Below are positions 8,134 to 15,388 of a DNA stretch of 19,013 bases, in pieces; positions within the stretch are counted from its first letter, which is position 1; each line of letters begins with the position of its first letter. The notes under the pieces were generated by a model. It saw only the letters and a program-made list of their open reading frames with translations. It had not been told where the DNA came from and did no database searches. Source of the DNA: CAZHGD01 sp964531735 (GTDB lineage Bacteria > Armatimonadota > UBA10988); assembly GCA_964531735.1 (NCBI GenBank), contig CAZHGD010000142.1, positions 1 through 19,013 of the forward strand. Direction: 5' to 3'. The translations under genes and the position numbers were made by a program.

Positions 8134-9267
8134 CTGCTGCGCATCGGGGTCTCGTGTTTCGCTGGTCACGGTGGCAGCGGCGTGGTCGCCGCCGAGCTGG
8201 GCAAGGCCCTCGCGCAGCGTGGGCACGAGGTGCATTTCATCACCAGTGACCTGCCCTTCCGCGTGGAGGAGCTCAACGAGCGGCTGTTCTTCCACCAGGT
8301 CAACCCGATGCCGTACCCGGTGTTTGCCTCGCCGCCCCGCACGCTGGCCCTGGCCACCAAGATGGCCGAGGTCACCGAGCGCTGCCACCTCGACCTGATC
8401 CACTGCCACTACGCGATCCCGCACTCGACCGCGGCCTACCTGGCCCGCGTGAGCTGCCATTGCGATCTGCGGGTGGTGACCACGCTGCACGGCACCGACA
8501 CGCGGCTGGTCGGCATCGACCCGTCGTACCGACACATCGTGCGGTTCAGCATCATGGAGTCGCACGGCGTCACGGCGGTCTCGAAGCACCTCCGCGACAC
8601 CAGCATGGCCGACCTCGACCTCGACCGGCCGGTGGAGGTCATCTACAACTTCGTCGACACGCAGCGGTTCCGGCCGGGCCTGTGCCCGCAGCTTCGCGGC
8701 GCCATCGCCGCCGACGACGAAGCGATTGTGATGCACGTGTCGAACCTGCGGCCCATCAAGGGCATTCTCGACATCGTCCAGGCTCATCGCCTGGTGGTCG
8801 AGGCCACCGGTGCCCGTCTGGTGATCGTCGGCGACGGCCCGCAGCGCGCCGAGGCCGAGCAGTTGGCGCAGTGTCTCGGCATTGCGGGCAAGGTGACCTT
8901 CGTCGGCATGATGGACGATGTGGCGCCGTACCTGGCCTGTGCCGACGTGTTCGTCCTCGCCTCACGCGAGGAGAGCTTCGGCATGGCGGCACTGGAGGCG
9001 ATGGCCTGCGCCACGCCCGTGGTGGCCACGCGCGTGGGCGGCCTGCCGGAACTGGTGGCCGACGGCGAGACCGGGCTGCTGGTGCCGCCGCTGGACACTC
9101 ACGCGCTGGCGCAGGCCGTGATTGACCTGCTGGCCGAGCCGGCTCGCCGTGAGGCCATGGCGCAGGCGGCGCGACAGCGGGCCGTGGAGCAGTTCAGCCC
9201 GGACAAGGTGGTGCCCCTCTACGAAGAGCACTACGCGCGGGCGATGGCCGGAGATCCGAGCGTATGA
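8134..9267 (+). CDS. bshA: BshA, N-acetyl-alpha-D-glucosaminyl L-malate synthase (GT4 family)
   Basis: The first enzyme of bacillithiol biosynthesis, transferring GlcNAc from UDP-GlcNAc to L-malate. The 377-residue product keeps BshA-type signatures: IGVSCFAGHGGSGVVAAELG at the N-terminus, HEVHFITSDLPFR (31-43), IHCHYAIPH (89-97), TTLHGTD (116-122), IYNFVDTQRF (170-179), HVSNLRPIKG (201-210), VGDGP (232-236) and the GT4 donor-site motif REESFGMAALEAMAC (278-292). No ATG, GTG or TTG exists in frame between the promoter and the conserved N-terminus. AGGAG (8122-8126) lies 7 bases before CTG at 8134, making CTG the likely start and giving a normal family length. An ATG at 8023 would add about 37 Arg/Ala-rich residues and falls inside the promoter. 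The gene shares an ATGA overlap with the next one. No bshC is visible; a LmbE deacetylase lies 2.4 kb downstream. Confidence 0.9.
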   Translation: MLRIGVSCFAGHGGSGVVAAELGKALAQRGHEVHFITSDLPFRVEELNERLFFHQVNPMPYPVFASPPRTLALATKMAEVTERCHLDLIHCHYAIPHSTAAYLARVSCHCDLRVVTTLHGTDTRLVGIDPSYRHIVRFSIMESHGVTAVSKHLRDTSMADLDLDRPVEVIYNFVDTQRFRPGLCPQLRGAIAADDEAIVMHVSNLRPIKGILDIVQAHRLVVEATGARLVIVGDGPQRAEAEQLAQCLGIAGKVTFVGMMDDVAPYLACADVFVLASREESFGMAALEAMACATPVVATRVGGLPELVADGETGLLVPPLDTHALAQAVIDLLAEPARREAMAQAARQRAVEQFSPDKVVPLYEEHYARAMAGDPSV

Positions 9268-9755
9268 TCGACAATGTCGTCCTGGAGAAGCTCGACGCCA
9301 ACATGGAAGAGGCGACGATTGGTGCCTGGCGGGTGGACGAGGGGGCGACCATCGCGGCGGGGCAGGCGCTGGTCGAGCTGATCACCGACAAGATCACCTT
9401 CGACTACGAGTCACCGGTCAGCGGCTGCGTGCGGCGGCTGGTGGCCGCGCCGGGCAGCGTGGTGCCGGTGGGTTATGTGCTCTGCCAGGTCGGCGACACC
9501 GCCGCCGAGCTGCCCGCGATTGACGAGCACAACGCGCGCCTGTTGGCCGAGCACAAACGCAAGCAGGAAGTGGCCATCAAGGCCGAGCAGCCCGCGGCTC
9601 GCCCGCGGGTGGCGGCGGGTGAGCGGGTGCGCGCCACGCCGGCCGCCCGGCGACTGGCCAAGGAGCACGGGCTGGAGCTGTCGGCGGTGGCCCCGGCGGA
9701 GCCGGGTGGCATTGTCACCGAAGACGACGTGGCGCGGCACCTGGCCGCGCGCTGA
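9264..9755 (+). CDS. Stand-alone lipoyl-domain plus E3-binding-domain protein (E2-like, no acyltransferase domain)
   Basis: A 163-residue protein with the N-terminal half of a 2-oxoacid dehydrogenase E2. Residues 2-77 form a biotinyl/lipoyl domain with attachment lysine K43 in ITDKITFD and the partner turn GSVVPVGYVLCQVG. A charged linker (about 85-118) leads to a peripheral subunit-binding domain at 122-161, recognised by RATPAARRLAKEHGLELS, then PGGIVTEDDV. That domain normally holds E3, lipoamide dehydrogenase. The large C-terminal acyltransferase domain with its HxxxD motif is absent: the gene ends cleanly at the end of the binding domain, 6 bp before the converging kinase gene. Its ATG overlaps the bshA stop, with GGAG 10 bases upstream. 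Either it is a carrier working with a dehydrogenase encoded elsewhere, or it is a redox relay. The domains are clear; the role is inference. Confidence 0.88.
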   Translation: MIDNVVLEKLDANMEEATIGAWRVDEGATIAAGQALVELITDKITFDYESPVSGCVRRLVAAPGSVVPVGYVLCQVGDTAAELPAIDEHNARLLAEHKRKQEVAIKAEQPAARPRVAAGERVRATPAARRLAKEHGLELSAVAPAEPGGIVTEDDVARHLAAR

Positions 9756-9773
9756 GACGGTTCAGCCGCGGCC
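9743..9773. terminator. Bidirectional hairpin across the lipoyl-protein/histidine-kinase convergent stops
   Basis: GGCCGCG (9743-9749), a bulged C, and GCTGA (9751-9755) can pair with TCAGC (9762-9766) and CGCGGCC (9767-9773). This makes a 12-bp stem with one bulge and a 6-base loop that includes the stop codons of both converging genes. There is no clear T-run on either side, so it may be a non-canonical or processing-type end structure. Confidence 0.5.
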
Positions 9774-11405
9774 GGACCAGGCCGGCAGTTCGAAGGTCAG
9801 CCGGCAGCCGCCGTCCGGCTCGCTGGACAGCTTCCACTGCCCACCGTGACGCGAGATGATGCCGTCCACGACGGCCAGGCCGAGGCCGACGCGCTGCGGT
9901 CCACGGGTGCTGTAGAACAGGTCGGCCGCGTGGGCCCGGACCTCGTCGTTCATGCCGTGGCCGTCGTCGCTGACCACCACCTGCACGTGCCGGCCGACGC
10001 GCTCGCCGATGACCTCGATGGTGCCGCCCGGTTCGGTGGCTTCGACCGCGTTCTCGAGCAGTGAGTAGAGCACTTCGACCAGGTCGCCGAACAGCCCCGA
10101 CGCTTCCAGGCCCATCAGGTTGCGGACGTTCAGCGTGCGTTGGGCCGCGCCCGGCCGCCGCTCGCCGACGCGCGCCCAGGCCTCGCGGCAGGCGGCGTCG
10201 AGCGCCACCGGATGGCGCTTGGTGATGGCCTCGCGCGAACAGGCCTTGAGCAGGCGGCGCACGGTGTCCGAGGCGTACCAGCTCCGGCTGCTCATGTCGG
10301 CCAGGGCCGCCAACTGGAACTGGCTCAGCGACCCGTCCTTCAACAGTTCGGTGTTGCCGATCACCACCGCCAGAGCGTTGTTCAGGTGGTGGTTGAGGTT
10401 CTCGGCCACACAGCGTAGCGCCCGGCCCTCTTCGCTGTTGACCGGCAGCGTCACCGGCGTCGGCGACCACTTGCCGCCGCGCTCGGTGGTCTGCGGTTCC
10501 ACCACGCGCAACGGCATGGCGTGGCTGGAGCCGCGCCAGCCGGCGCTCAGCAGTCCGCGCACCACCACCGCGCCGAGCAGAGCGCAAATCAGCACCCAAC
10601 CGAAGGTGATGCCGCGCTCGATGTACCAGGTCGGGCCCGGATCGCGCAGCGACAGGGTCAGCAGACCGGCCGGCTGCCCGCGCAGGTCGCGGAACTGCTG
10701 CACGATGGTCGGGCCCTTGTCGCCCTCCTCGAAGCGCGAGCGCAGGACCTCGTTGGCGCGCTCGGGCGCATCGATCAGCGCGCCCGGCTCCGGCTTCTCG
10801 GCGGCCATTTCGGACGGTCCCAGCAAGGCCGCCTTCGGCGCCGCGGTGATCTTGGCGCCGGTCAGCGACTCGACTTCGGCAATCAGCCGCTCGTCCAGCC
10901 GCCGCGCCACGCGCAAGACGCCCACCGGCGGCGTGCCGTCGTTGAACACCAGCGGCACCACTGCCTCGACGGTGAACCAGGAGCCGCTGGTGACGATGCC
11001 CGAGGCGTTGTGCCCGCGGAGCCCGGCGCCGACGAGCTTCTGCACGCCGTCGCCGAACGGCGGCTCGACGCCGCAACTGGCCAGGCGGCGGCCGGAGGCA
11101 TCGCAGATCCAGACCATCTCGGCCCCGACGCCGCCGAGCGTCTGCAGCATCCGGCCCGGCAGATCGCCGAGCTTGCCCGCCGCCACGGCCTCGGCCAGCT
11201 TGGCGTTCTGCGCCTGGACGCGAGCCTCGCCCAACAGGCGCTCCTGCTGCTGCACGAGCAGCCGGTTCGCCAGCGTGATGCTGCGCCGCAGTTCGGCCGC
11301 CACCGCTTCACGGCGGCGAGCTTCCCAACGGTTCAGCCACAGCAGGCCGCCCAGCACCAGCAGGCCCAACACCGCAGCCAGTCTCAGTAGGATCACGCGA
11401 CGCAT
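9762..11405 (-). CDS. Membrane sensor histidine kinase with Cache-like external domain
   Basis: A 547-residue sensor kinase. TM1 spans about residues 3-24. An external sensing domain of about 240 residues follows, resembling Cache-type sensors in layout. TM2 is at about 266-288, with a linker and a transmitter. The phosphoacceptor box is NLNHHLNNAL (336-345), with H339 as the expected phosphorylated residue. The ATPase part has N-box LLENAVEA (449-456), G1 SDDGHGM (479-485), F-box LFYST (496-500) and G2 GLGLAVV (507-513). The residue after the acceptor histidine is a second histidine where Asp or Glu is usual. The sensor domain carries C101 and C111 near a likely strand-turn-strand. No response regulator is adjacent. 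The start is ATG 11405 with only a weak GAGAAG upstream. It converges on the bshA operon and diverges from the LmbE gene. Confidence 0.88.
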   Translation of the reverse strand: MRRVILLRLAAVLGLLVLGGLLWLNRWEARRREAVAAELRRSITLANRLLVQQQERLLGEARVQAQNAKLAEAVAAGKLGDLPGRMLQTLGGVGAEMVWICDASGRRLASCGVEPPFGDGVQKLVGAGLRGHNASGIVTSGSWFTVEAVVPLVFNDGTPPVGVLRVARRLDERLIAEVESLTGAKITAAPKAALLGPSEMAAEKPEPGALIDAPERANEVLRSRFEEGDKGPTIVQQFRDLRGQPAGLLTLSLRDPGPTWYIERGITFGWVLICALLGAVVVRGLLSAGWRGSSHAMPLRVVEPQTTERGGKWSPTPVTLPVNSEEGRALRCVAENLNHHLNNALAVVIGNTELLKDGSLSQFQLAALADMSSRSWYASDTVRRLLKACSREAITKRHPVALDAACREAWARVGERRPGAAQRTLNVRNLMGLEASGLFGDLVEVLYSLLENAVEATEPGGTIEVIGERVGRHVQVVVSDDGHGMNDEVRAHAADLFYSTRGPQRVGLGLAVVDGIISRHGGQWKLSSEPDGGCRLTFELPAWSGRG

Positions 11406-11450
11406 GTGCTTCTCGGACCAACGACCAGCGAACGGGGGTCCCGGACGCCC

Positions 11451-11525
11451 GGACTCCTCTCCTGTTGTTGGCTTGTCGCTAGGAGAGTCCTGCGCGACTG
11501 GTCTAGGTTACCTCACTGGAGTCCT
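11451..11525. repeat. GGAGTCC-type direct and inverted repeats in the kinase/LmbE divergent region
   Basis: The 244-bp gap between the divergent kinase and LmbE genes holds three related short sequences: GGACTCC (11451-11457, inverted), AGGAGAGTCCT (11481-11491) and TGGAGTCCT (11517-11525). GGACTCC and GGAGTCC are perfect inverted copies 60 bp apart. They could be binding sites for a regulator of one or both genes, or chance matches in a purine-rich stretch. I found no convincing -35/-10 pair on either strand of this gap. Confidence 0.3.
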
Positions 11526-11528
11526 ACC

Positions 11529-11642
11529 ATGTCGCCGGGTTCCAAAAATGACCTGTCTTGGCTACGTCACGGCGCAGGGAGGAGGCCCGAACCGGCTGGC
11601 GTACTGGAATGTGACGCGGCGATTACACGACGCAGAGGATAG
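11529..11642 (+). CDS. Possible 37-residue leader or small ORF upstream of the LmbE gene
   Basis: A short ORF starts at ATG 11529 with GGAG 7 bases upstream (11518-11521) and ends with TAG seven bases before the LmbE start codon. The peptide begins MSPGSKNDLSWLRHG and ends in an Arg-rich tail; I recognise no family. Its good ribosome binding site and its position just before LmbE are the only support. The GGAG overlaps one of the short repeats in this gap, so the spacing may be chance. Confidence 0.2.
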   Translation: MSPGSKNDLSWLRHGAGRRPEPAGVLECDAAITRRRG

Positions 11643-11649
11643 GTAGGAC

Positions 11650-12357
11650 ATGAGGACACTATTGACCGTCGGCGCCCATCCCGACGACACTTCGCTGTTC
11701 TGGGGCGGCTCCGTGGCCCGCCATGTCGCCGAAGGCTGGCAGGTCGTCTCGGTCACGGTCGACGAGGGCCGCGGGGCGCCGCACACGTTCGAGATGAGCG
11801 GCGATGAGCTGGTCGCGACTCGCGCCCGTGAGCTGGCGTGGGAGAGCCTGCGGCTGGGTGTCCGTCTGGAGCACCTCGCCCTGGCCGGCGTCAAGACGCC
11901 GGAGAATCGCGCCCTGTGCATCCGCAAGCTGGTGGCGCTGATCCGTGAGACGCGGCCGGAGAAGGTCATCACCCACAACCTGGGTGACAGCCACGGCACC
12001 CATGTGCAGGTGGCCAAGCTGACGTTGCAGGCGCTGGTGCAGTACGCCGACGAGGACGACACCTACGCGCTGCCCGAGGTGCTGGAAGCCGACGGCTGGG
12101 CGCCGGTCAAGGTCGCCGATGTGCTGATCGACGTCACCGCCTACATGACCATCAAGATGGCCGCGATCGCCCAGCACGCCTCGCAGGTCTTCGACACCCC
12201 GTACCTGATGGGCGCCATGGGCCTGAGCATGTACCGGGCCGGATTCGCCTCGTCGCACGAGGTCACCGATCCGGCCATGGCCTTTGCCGAAGCGTTCGGC
12301 CGCATTCCGGCCGATCAGGTCCGCGCCGTCGCCGCTGCCAACAACCCGGAGGCCTGA
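11650..12357 (+). CDS. LmbE/PIG-L family N-deacetylase (possible BshB-like enzyme)
   Basis: A 235-residue metal-dependent deacetylase of the LmbE/PIG-L fold, the family that removes acetyl groups from GlcNAc-linked molecules, including GlcNAc-malate in bacillithiol synthesis (BshB) and GlcNAc-inositol in mycothiol synthesis. The AHPDD motif (9-13) supplies the first metal ligands and probable catalytic Asp. SHGTH (114-118) supplies the distal histidine, most likely H118. The sequence after AHPDD (TSLFWGGSVARH) departs from the usual acidic residue and GCGGT pattern, so this may be a subfamily with another substrate. ATG 11650 has GAGG at 11 bases. The next gene starts 6 bp after the stop, so the two are almost certainly co-transcribed. 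bshA nearby makes BshB an attractive but unproven assignment; the ROK-like partner points instead to an amino-sugar route. Confidence 0.85.
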   Translation: MRTLLTVGAHPDDTSLFWGGSVARHVAEGWQVVSVTVDEGRGAPHTFEMSGDELVATRARELAWESLRLGVRLEHLALAGVKTPENRALCIRKLVALIRETRPEKVITHNLGDSHGTHVQVAKLTLQALVQYADEDDTYALPEVLEADGWAPVKVADVLIDVTAYMTIKMAAIAQHASQVFDTPYLMGAMGLSMYRAGFASSHEVTDPAMAFAEAFGRIPADQVRAVAAANNPEA

Positions 12358-12363
12358 GCCCTG

Positions 12364-13752
12364 ATGAAACTGGTCAAACCCGCGCTGGTCCCGCCGCTCG
12401 ATCCGGACTTCAAGCCGGCTGTCCTGGCCAACCGCGCATTCCGCGAAGGTGTGGCCGTGTCGGGCGACGGCCTGCCGCTGGCCATCTGTCTCGAGCGGAG
12501 CCCCAACTCCATCTCGCGCTACGACACACAGATCTACCCGCGCGAGCACCTGCGGTTCGAAGAGAACTTCGAGTATGTCGAGCGCCTGGTCAAGTTCCTG
12601 CTGTGGCAGCGCGGCGGCTGGAAGATCACCATTGCCGGCTGCCGCGAAGTGGCCCGCCATATCGCCGCCCAGTACGCGGCCGACGGCCCGCGCGCGTTCG
12701 ACGCCGACCTGATGGGCAACAAGGTCTATGGCCATGCCTTCACGGTCAAGGAGTGTGACTTCGAGCAGGCGCCCGCGGCCAGCGAGACGAGCAAGGCGCT
12801 CGGCCGCCACCTCGACGGCTGCCGCATCGGCTTCGACCTGGGCGCCAGCGACCGCAAGGTCAGTGCGGTGGTCGAGGGCGAGCCGGTGTTCAGCGAAGAG
12901 ACGCCGTGGGATCCGCGCTTCTTCGACAACCCGCAGCAGCACTACGACGGTATCAACGACAGCCTGAAGCGGGCCGCCGAACACCTGCCGCGCGTCGACG
13001 CCATCGGTGGCAGCAGCGCCGGTATCTACGTGGACAACGAGGTGCGCATCGCCTCGCTGTTCCGCGGCGTCACGCCCGAGGACTTCGACCGCTCGGTCCG
13101 CAACATCTTCGCCCGGCTCAAGGACGAATGGGGCGGCATTCCGTTCGAAGTCGTCAACGACGGCGAGGTGACCGCGCTGGCCGGCTCGATGTCGCTCGGC
13201 GCCAACGCCATTCTCGGCGTCGCCATGGGCTCGAGCGAGGCCGGCGGCTACGTTACGCCCGAAGGCAACATCACCGACTGGCTCAATGAGCTGGCCTTCG
13301 CGCCGGTCGACTACGACCCCTTGGCGCCGGTCGACGAATGGTCGGGCGACAAGGGCGTCGGCGCGCTCTACTTCTCGCAGCAGTGCGTCTCGCGCCTGGC
13401 CCTGCCGGCCGGCATCGCGGTCGATCCGTCGGCGCACCAGGCCGAGCAGCTCAAGGTGGTCCAGGCCCTGATGGCCGAAGGCGACGAGCGCGCGCGCCGG
13501 ATCTTCGAGACCATCGGCATCTACCTCGGCTACACCGTGGCGCACTACGCCGACTTCTACGAACTCGAGCACCTCCTGATCCTCGGCCGCGTGACCAGCG
13601 GCGAGGGCGGCAACATCATCCTGGCCAAGGCCCAGGAAGTGCTGGCGCGCGAGTTCCCCGAGCTGAGCGGCATCACGGTGCAGTTGCCCGACGAGCAGGC
13701 CCGCCGGGTGGGTCAGTCCATCGCGGCGGCCAGTCTGCCTGAACTGGGCTGA
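12364..13752 (+). CDS. ROK-like sugar-kinase-fold protein with N-terminal extension
   Basis: A 462-residue protein whose residues from about 153 onward have the ASKHA/ROK kinase layout. The phosphate-1 loop is IGFDLGASDRK (155-165). GGSSAGIYVDN lies at 215-225. NDGEVTALAG (265-274) holds the likely catalytic Asp D266. A glycine-rich second phosphate region is ILGVAMGSSEAGGYV (283-297). The cysteine-rich zinc motif CxCGxxGCxE of classical ROK glucokinases is absent, and about 150 N-terminal residues are not typical of ROK proteins. It would phosphorylate a sugar or sugar derivative, or may have lost activity. Following the deacetylase by 6 bp, with GGAGG (12348-12352) as its ribosome site, it probably acts on the same or a related amino sugar. 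I do not recognise a named family. Confidence 0.72.
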   Translation: MKLVKPALVPPLDPDFKPAVLANRAFREGVAVSGDGLPLAICLERSPNSISRYDTQIYPREHLRFEENFEYVERLVKFLLWQRGGWKITIAGCREVARHIAAQYAADGPRAFDADLMGNKVYGHAFTVKECDFEQAPAASETSKALGRHLDGCRIGFDLGASDRKVSAVVEGEPVFSEETPWDPRFFDNPQQHYDGINDSLKRAAEHLPRVDAIGGSSAGIYVDNEVRIASLFRGVTPEDFDRSVRNIFARLKDEWGGIPFEVVNDGEVTALAGSMSLGANAILGVAMGSSEAGGYVTPEGNITDWLNELAFAPVDYDPLAPVDEWSGDKGVGALYFSQQCVSRLALPAGIAVDPSAHQAEQLKVVQALMAEGDERARRIFETIGIYLGYTVAHYADFYELEHLLILGRVTSGEGGNIILAKAQEVLAREFPELSGITVQLPDEQARRVGQSIAAASLPELG

Positions 13753-13765
13753 GTCGACGCGGCTT

Positions 13766-13798
13766 CGGGCCGGCCCCGCGCGCCGTGGGGCCGGCCCG
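13766..13798. terminator. Perfect 12-bp GC hairpin between convergent genes
   Basis: CGGGCCGGCCCC (13766-13777) and GGGGCCGGCCCG (13787-13798) form a perfect 12-bp stem around a 9-base loop, in the 52-bp gap between the ROK-like gene and the convergent DUF2079 gene. Neither side has a T-run, but placement and stem strength suit a bidirectional transcription end. Confidence 0.7.
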
Positions 13799-13804
13799 CT
13801 TGGC

Positions 13805-15388
13805 CTACCGGCGCCGGTAGAGCCGTAGCGCACCGGTGTCCTCGACCAGCTCGTAGCGGTCACCAGCGGCCACCGCGGCCAAGGCGCCGGCATAGCCCGG
13901 CCCGTCGAGTGGCGCCGGGCTGTTCGGTTGGGTCAGCAGCAGCACCCAGTCCACGTCGGCCCGCTCCAGCCCGGCGCGGAAGCGGTCCACCGTGAAGTCG
14001 CCGAAGGTCTCGAAGCCCTCGAGCAGCATGTAGAACGGGCAGGGGAACCGGTAGGCCCGCAGGCGCCCGCTGACGTGGTGCAGGAGGCGCGGCGGGGCCG
14101 AGACGCTGTCCTCGGGGCCGATCCGCGCGACCAATCGGTCGCACTCGGCCGCCCAGGGGTGGTTGCGGCGCCAGGCGGCTTCCTGCCGCGGTCGGCGTAA
14201 CGGCGAAGTCGGCACCGCCGGGAACCACGGCGTGTAGCCGCCACCGGTCGCCGGCGCCGCCCAGGCGGTCTCGAGCTGCGGCATGGCCAAGGTGCAGAAC
14301 AGGGCCAGCAGCGGTGGTGTGGCCCAGGCCACCGCCGGGCGCGCGCCAGCCTGCGCCAGCCGCGCGCTCAGCCACGCGCCGCCACCGACGGCGGCAGCGA
14401 ACACAAACGGGATCACGAAGCCCTGGTAGTGGTTCTCGATGGTATGCGTGGCCCAGAAGGTGCCGAGCAGGTTGAAGTAGAGCGTGCCCAGCGCGCCGAG
14501 CGCCCAGCTCGGCTTGGCCAACGTCAGGAAGGCCACCGGACCCAACAGGGCCACCAGCAGTCGCGCATTGACCGGCTGCGCCAGGCTGCCCCACCACGCC
14601 GCCGGCCGCAGCAGCGGCGACAGCATCACGTCGGTCAGGCTCTGGCCCAGGTGACCGAAGTACATACCGACGTAGTAGGTCTCATGCCCTTGCGGGCTGA
14701 ACCGCGGCATGACCAGCTTCACCGCCACGAGGGTGTAGGCCAGACCAGCCACCGCCGTCCACGCTCCGATGCGGCGCTGACCGAGCGCGACGAGGCCCAA
14801 CCCGAACCCGGCGATGGCCAGGCCGGCATCTTCCTGCGTGCCGGCGGCCAACACCAGCATGGCCGCCATCGGGCGCCAGCGGCGCTCGTTGGCGAGCCAG
14901 ACGGCGCAGAGGAACAGCGGCACCGCCAACGGCTGGAAGTGGAAGTCGTGCAGGACGAGGTACTGGGCCGCCGGGTAGTTCACGTAGACCAACGCCCAGG
15001 CGAAGGCTGCCAGGTCGCTCCGGGTGAGCGAGCGGGCCAGCAGATAGACCGGCACTGCGCCGAGGGCCACCGCCACCACCTCGACCCAGATCAGCGTCTG
15101 TGGCCCCGGCGCCAGGCGGTAGAGCGCGGCCAGCGGCAGGACGAACGGTTGCAGGTGGGTCGCCATGAGGGTGTTGCCGAAGATGGACGACAACGGCCAC
15201 CGGCCATGCGCCACCAGCCACACCGCCTGGTCGTAGAGAGCCAAGTCGAAACTGGCCAGGTAGACCCGATAGGCAGTGGTCGCCAGACCACCGACGCACC
15301 AGATGTAGATGCCGATGGCGGTCAGCAGCCCGGCTACGGCCCACGGGCGCGGCGGCCGCGCCGGTTCGCCGCTCGGGCTACCCGCCAT
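13805..15388 (-). CDS. DUF2079 family polytopic membrane protein
   Basis: A 527-residue membrane protein with a short Pro-rich cytoplasmic N-terminus and about ten membrane segments. It shows the features of DUF2079: ASFDLALYDQAVWL (45-58) after TM1, THLQPFVLPLAALYRL (77-92), ALGAVPVYLLARSL (108-121), HDFHFQPLAVPL (147-158) and GTQEDAGL (183-190). DUF2079 proteins look like GT-C-type integral glycosyltransferases but lack a defined reaction. The external C-terminal part (after about 400) is soluble-like. ATG 15388 has GGAG at 7 bases and overlaps the end of the upstream WecA/TagO-like gene by 11 bp, so the two are translationally coupled. Context suggests a role in decorating a glycan begun by the upstream enzyme. 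Confidence 0.85.
   Translation of the reverse strand: MAGSPSGEPARPPRPWAVAGLLTAIGIYIWCVGGLATTAYRVYLASFDLALYDQAVWLVAHGRWPLSSIFGNTLMATHLQPFVLPLAALYRLAPGPQTLIWVEVVAVALGAVPVYLLARSLTRSDLAAFAWALVYVNYPAAQYLVLHDFHFQPLAVPLFLCAVWLANERRWRPMAAMLVLAAGTQEDAGLAIAGFGLGLVALGQRRIGAWTAVAGLAYTLVAVKLVMPRFSPQGHETYYVGMYFGHLGQSLTDVMLSPLLRPAAWWGSLAQPVNARLLVALLGPVAFLTLAKPSWALGALGTLYFNLLGTFWATHTIENHYQGFVIPFVFAAAVGGGAWLSARLAQAGARPAVAWATPPLLALFCTLAMPQLETAWAAPATGGGYTPWFPAVPTSPLRRPRQEAAWRRNHPWAAECDRLVARIGPEDSVSAPPRLLHHVSGRLRAYRFPCPFYMLLEGFETFGDFTVDRFRAGLERADVDWVLLLTQPNSPAPLDGPGYAGALAAVAAGDRYELVEDTGALRLYRRR

Noticed and set aside
11650..12357. Firm naming of the LmbE protein as bshB
   Set aside because: The region after AHPDD differs from typical deacetylases of this pathway, and the ROK-like partner offers another explanation, so no symbol was given.
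11659..13893. A 744-codon minus-strand ORF opposite the LmbE and ROK-like genes
   Set aside because: Low-complexity translation with no recognisable motif, while both plus-strand genes show family motifs and ribosome sites.
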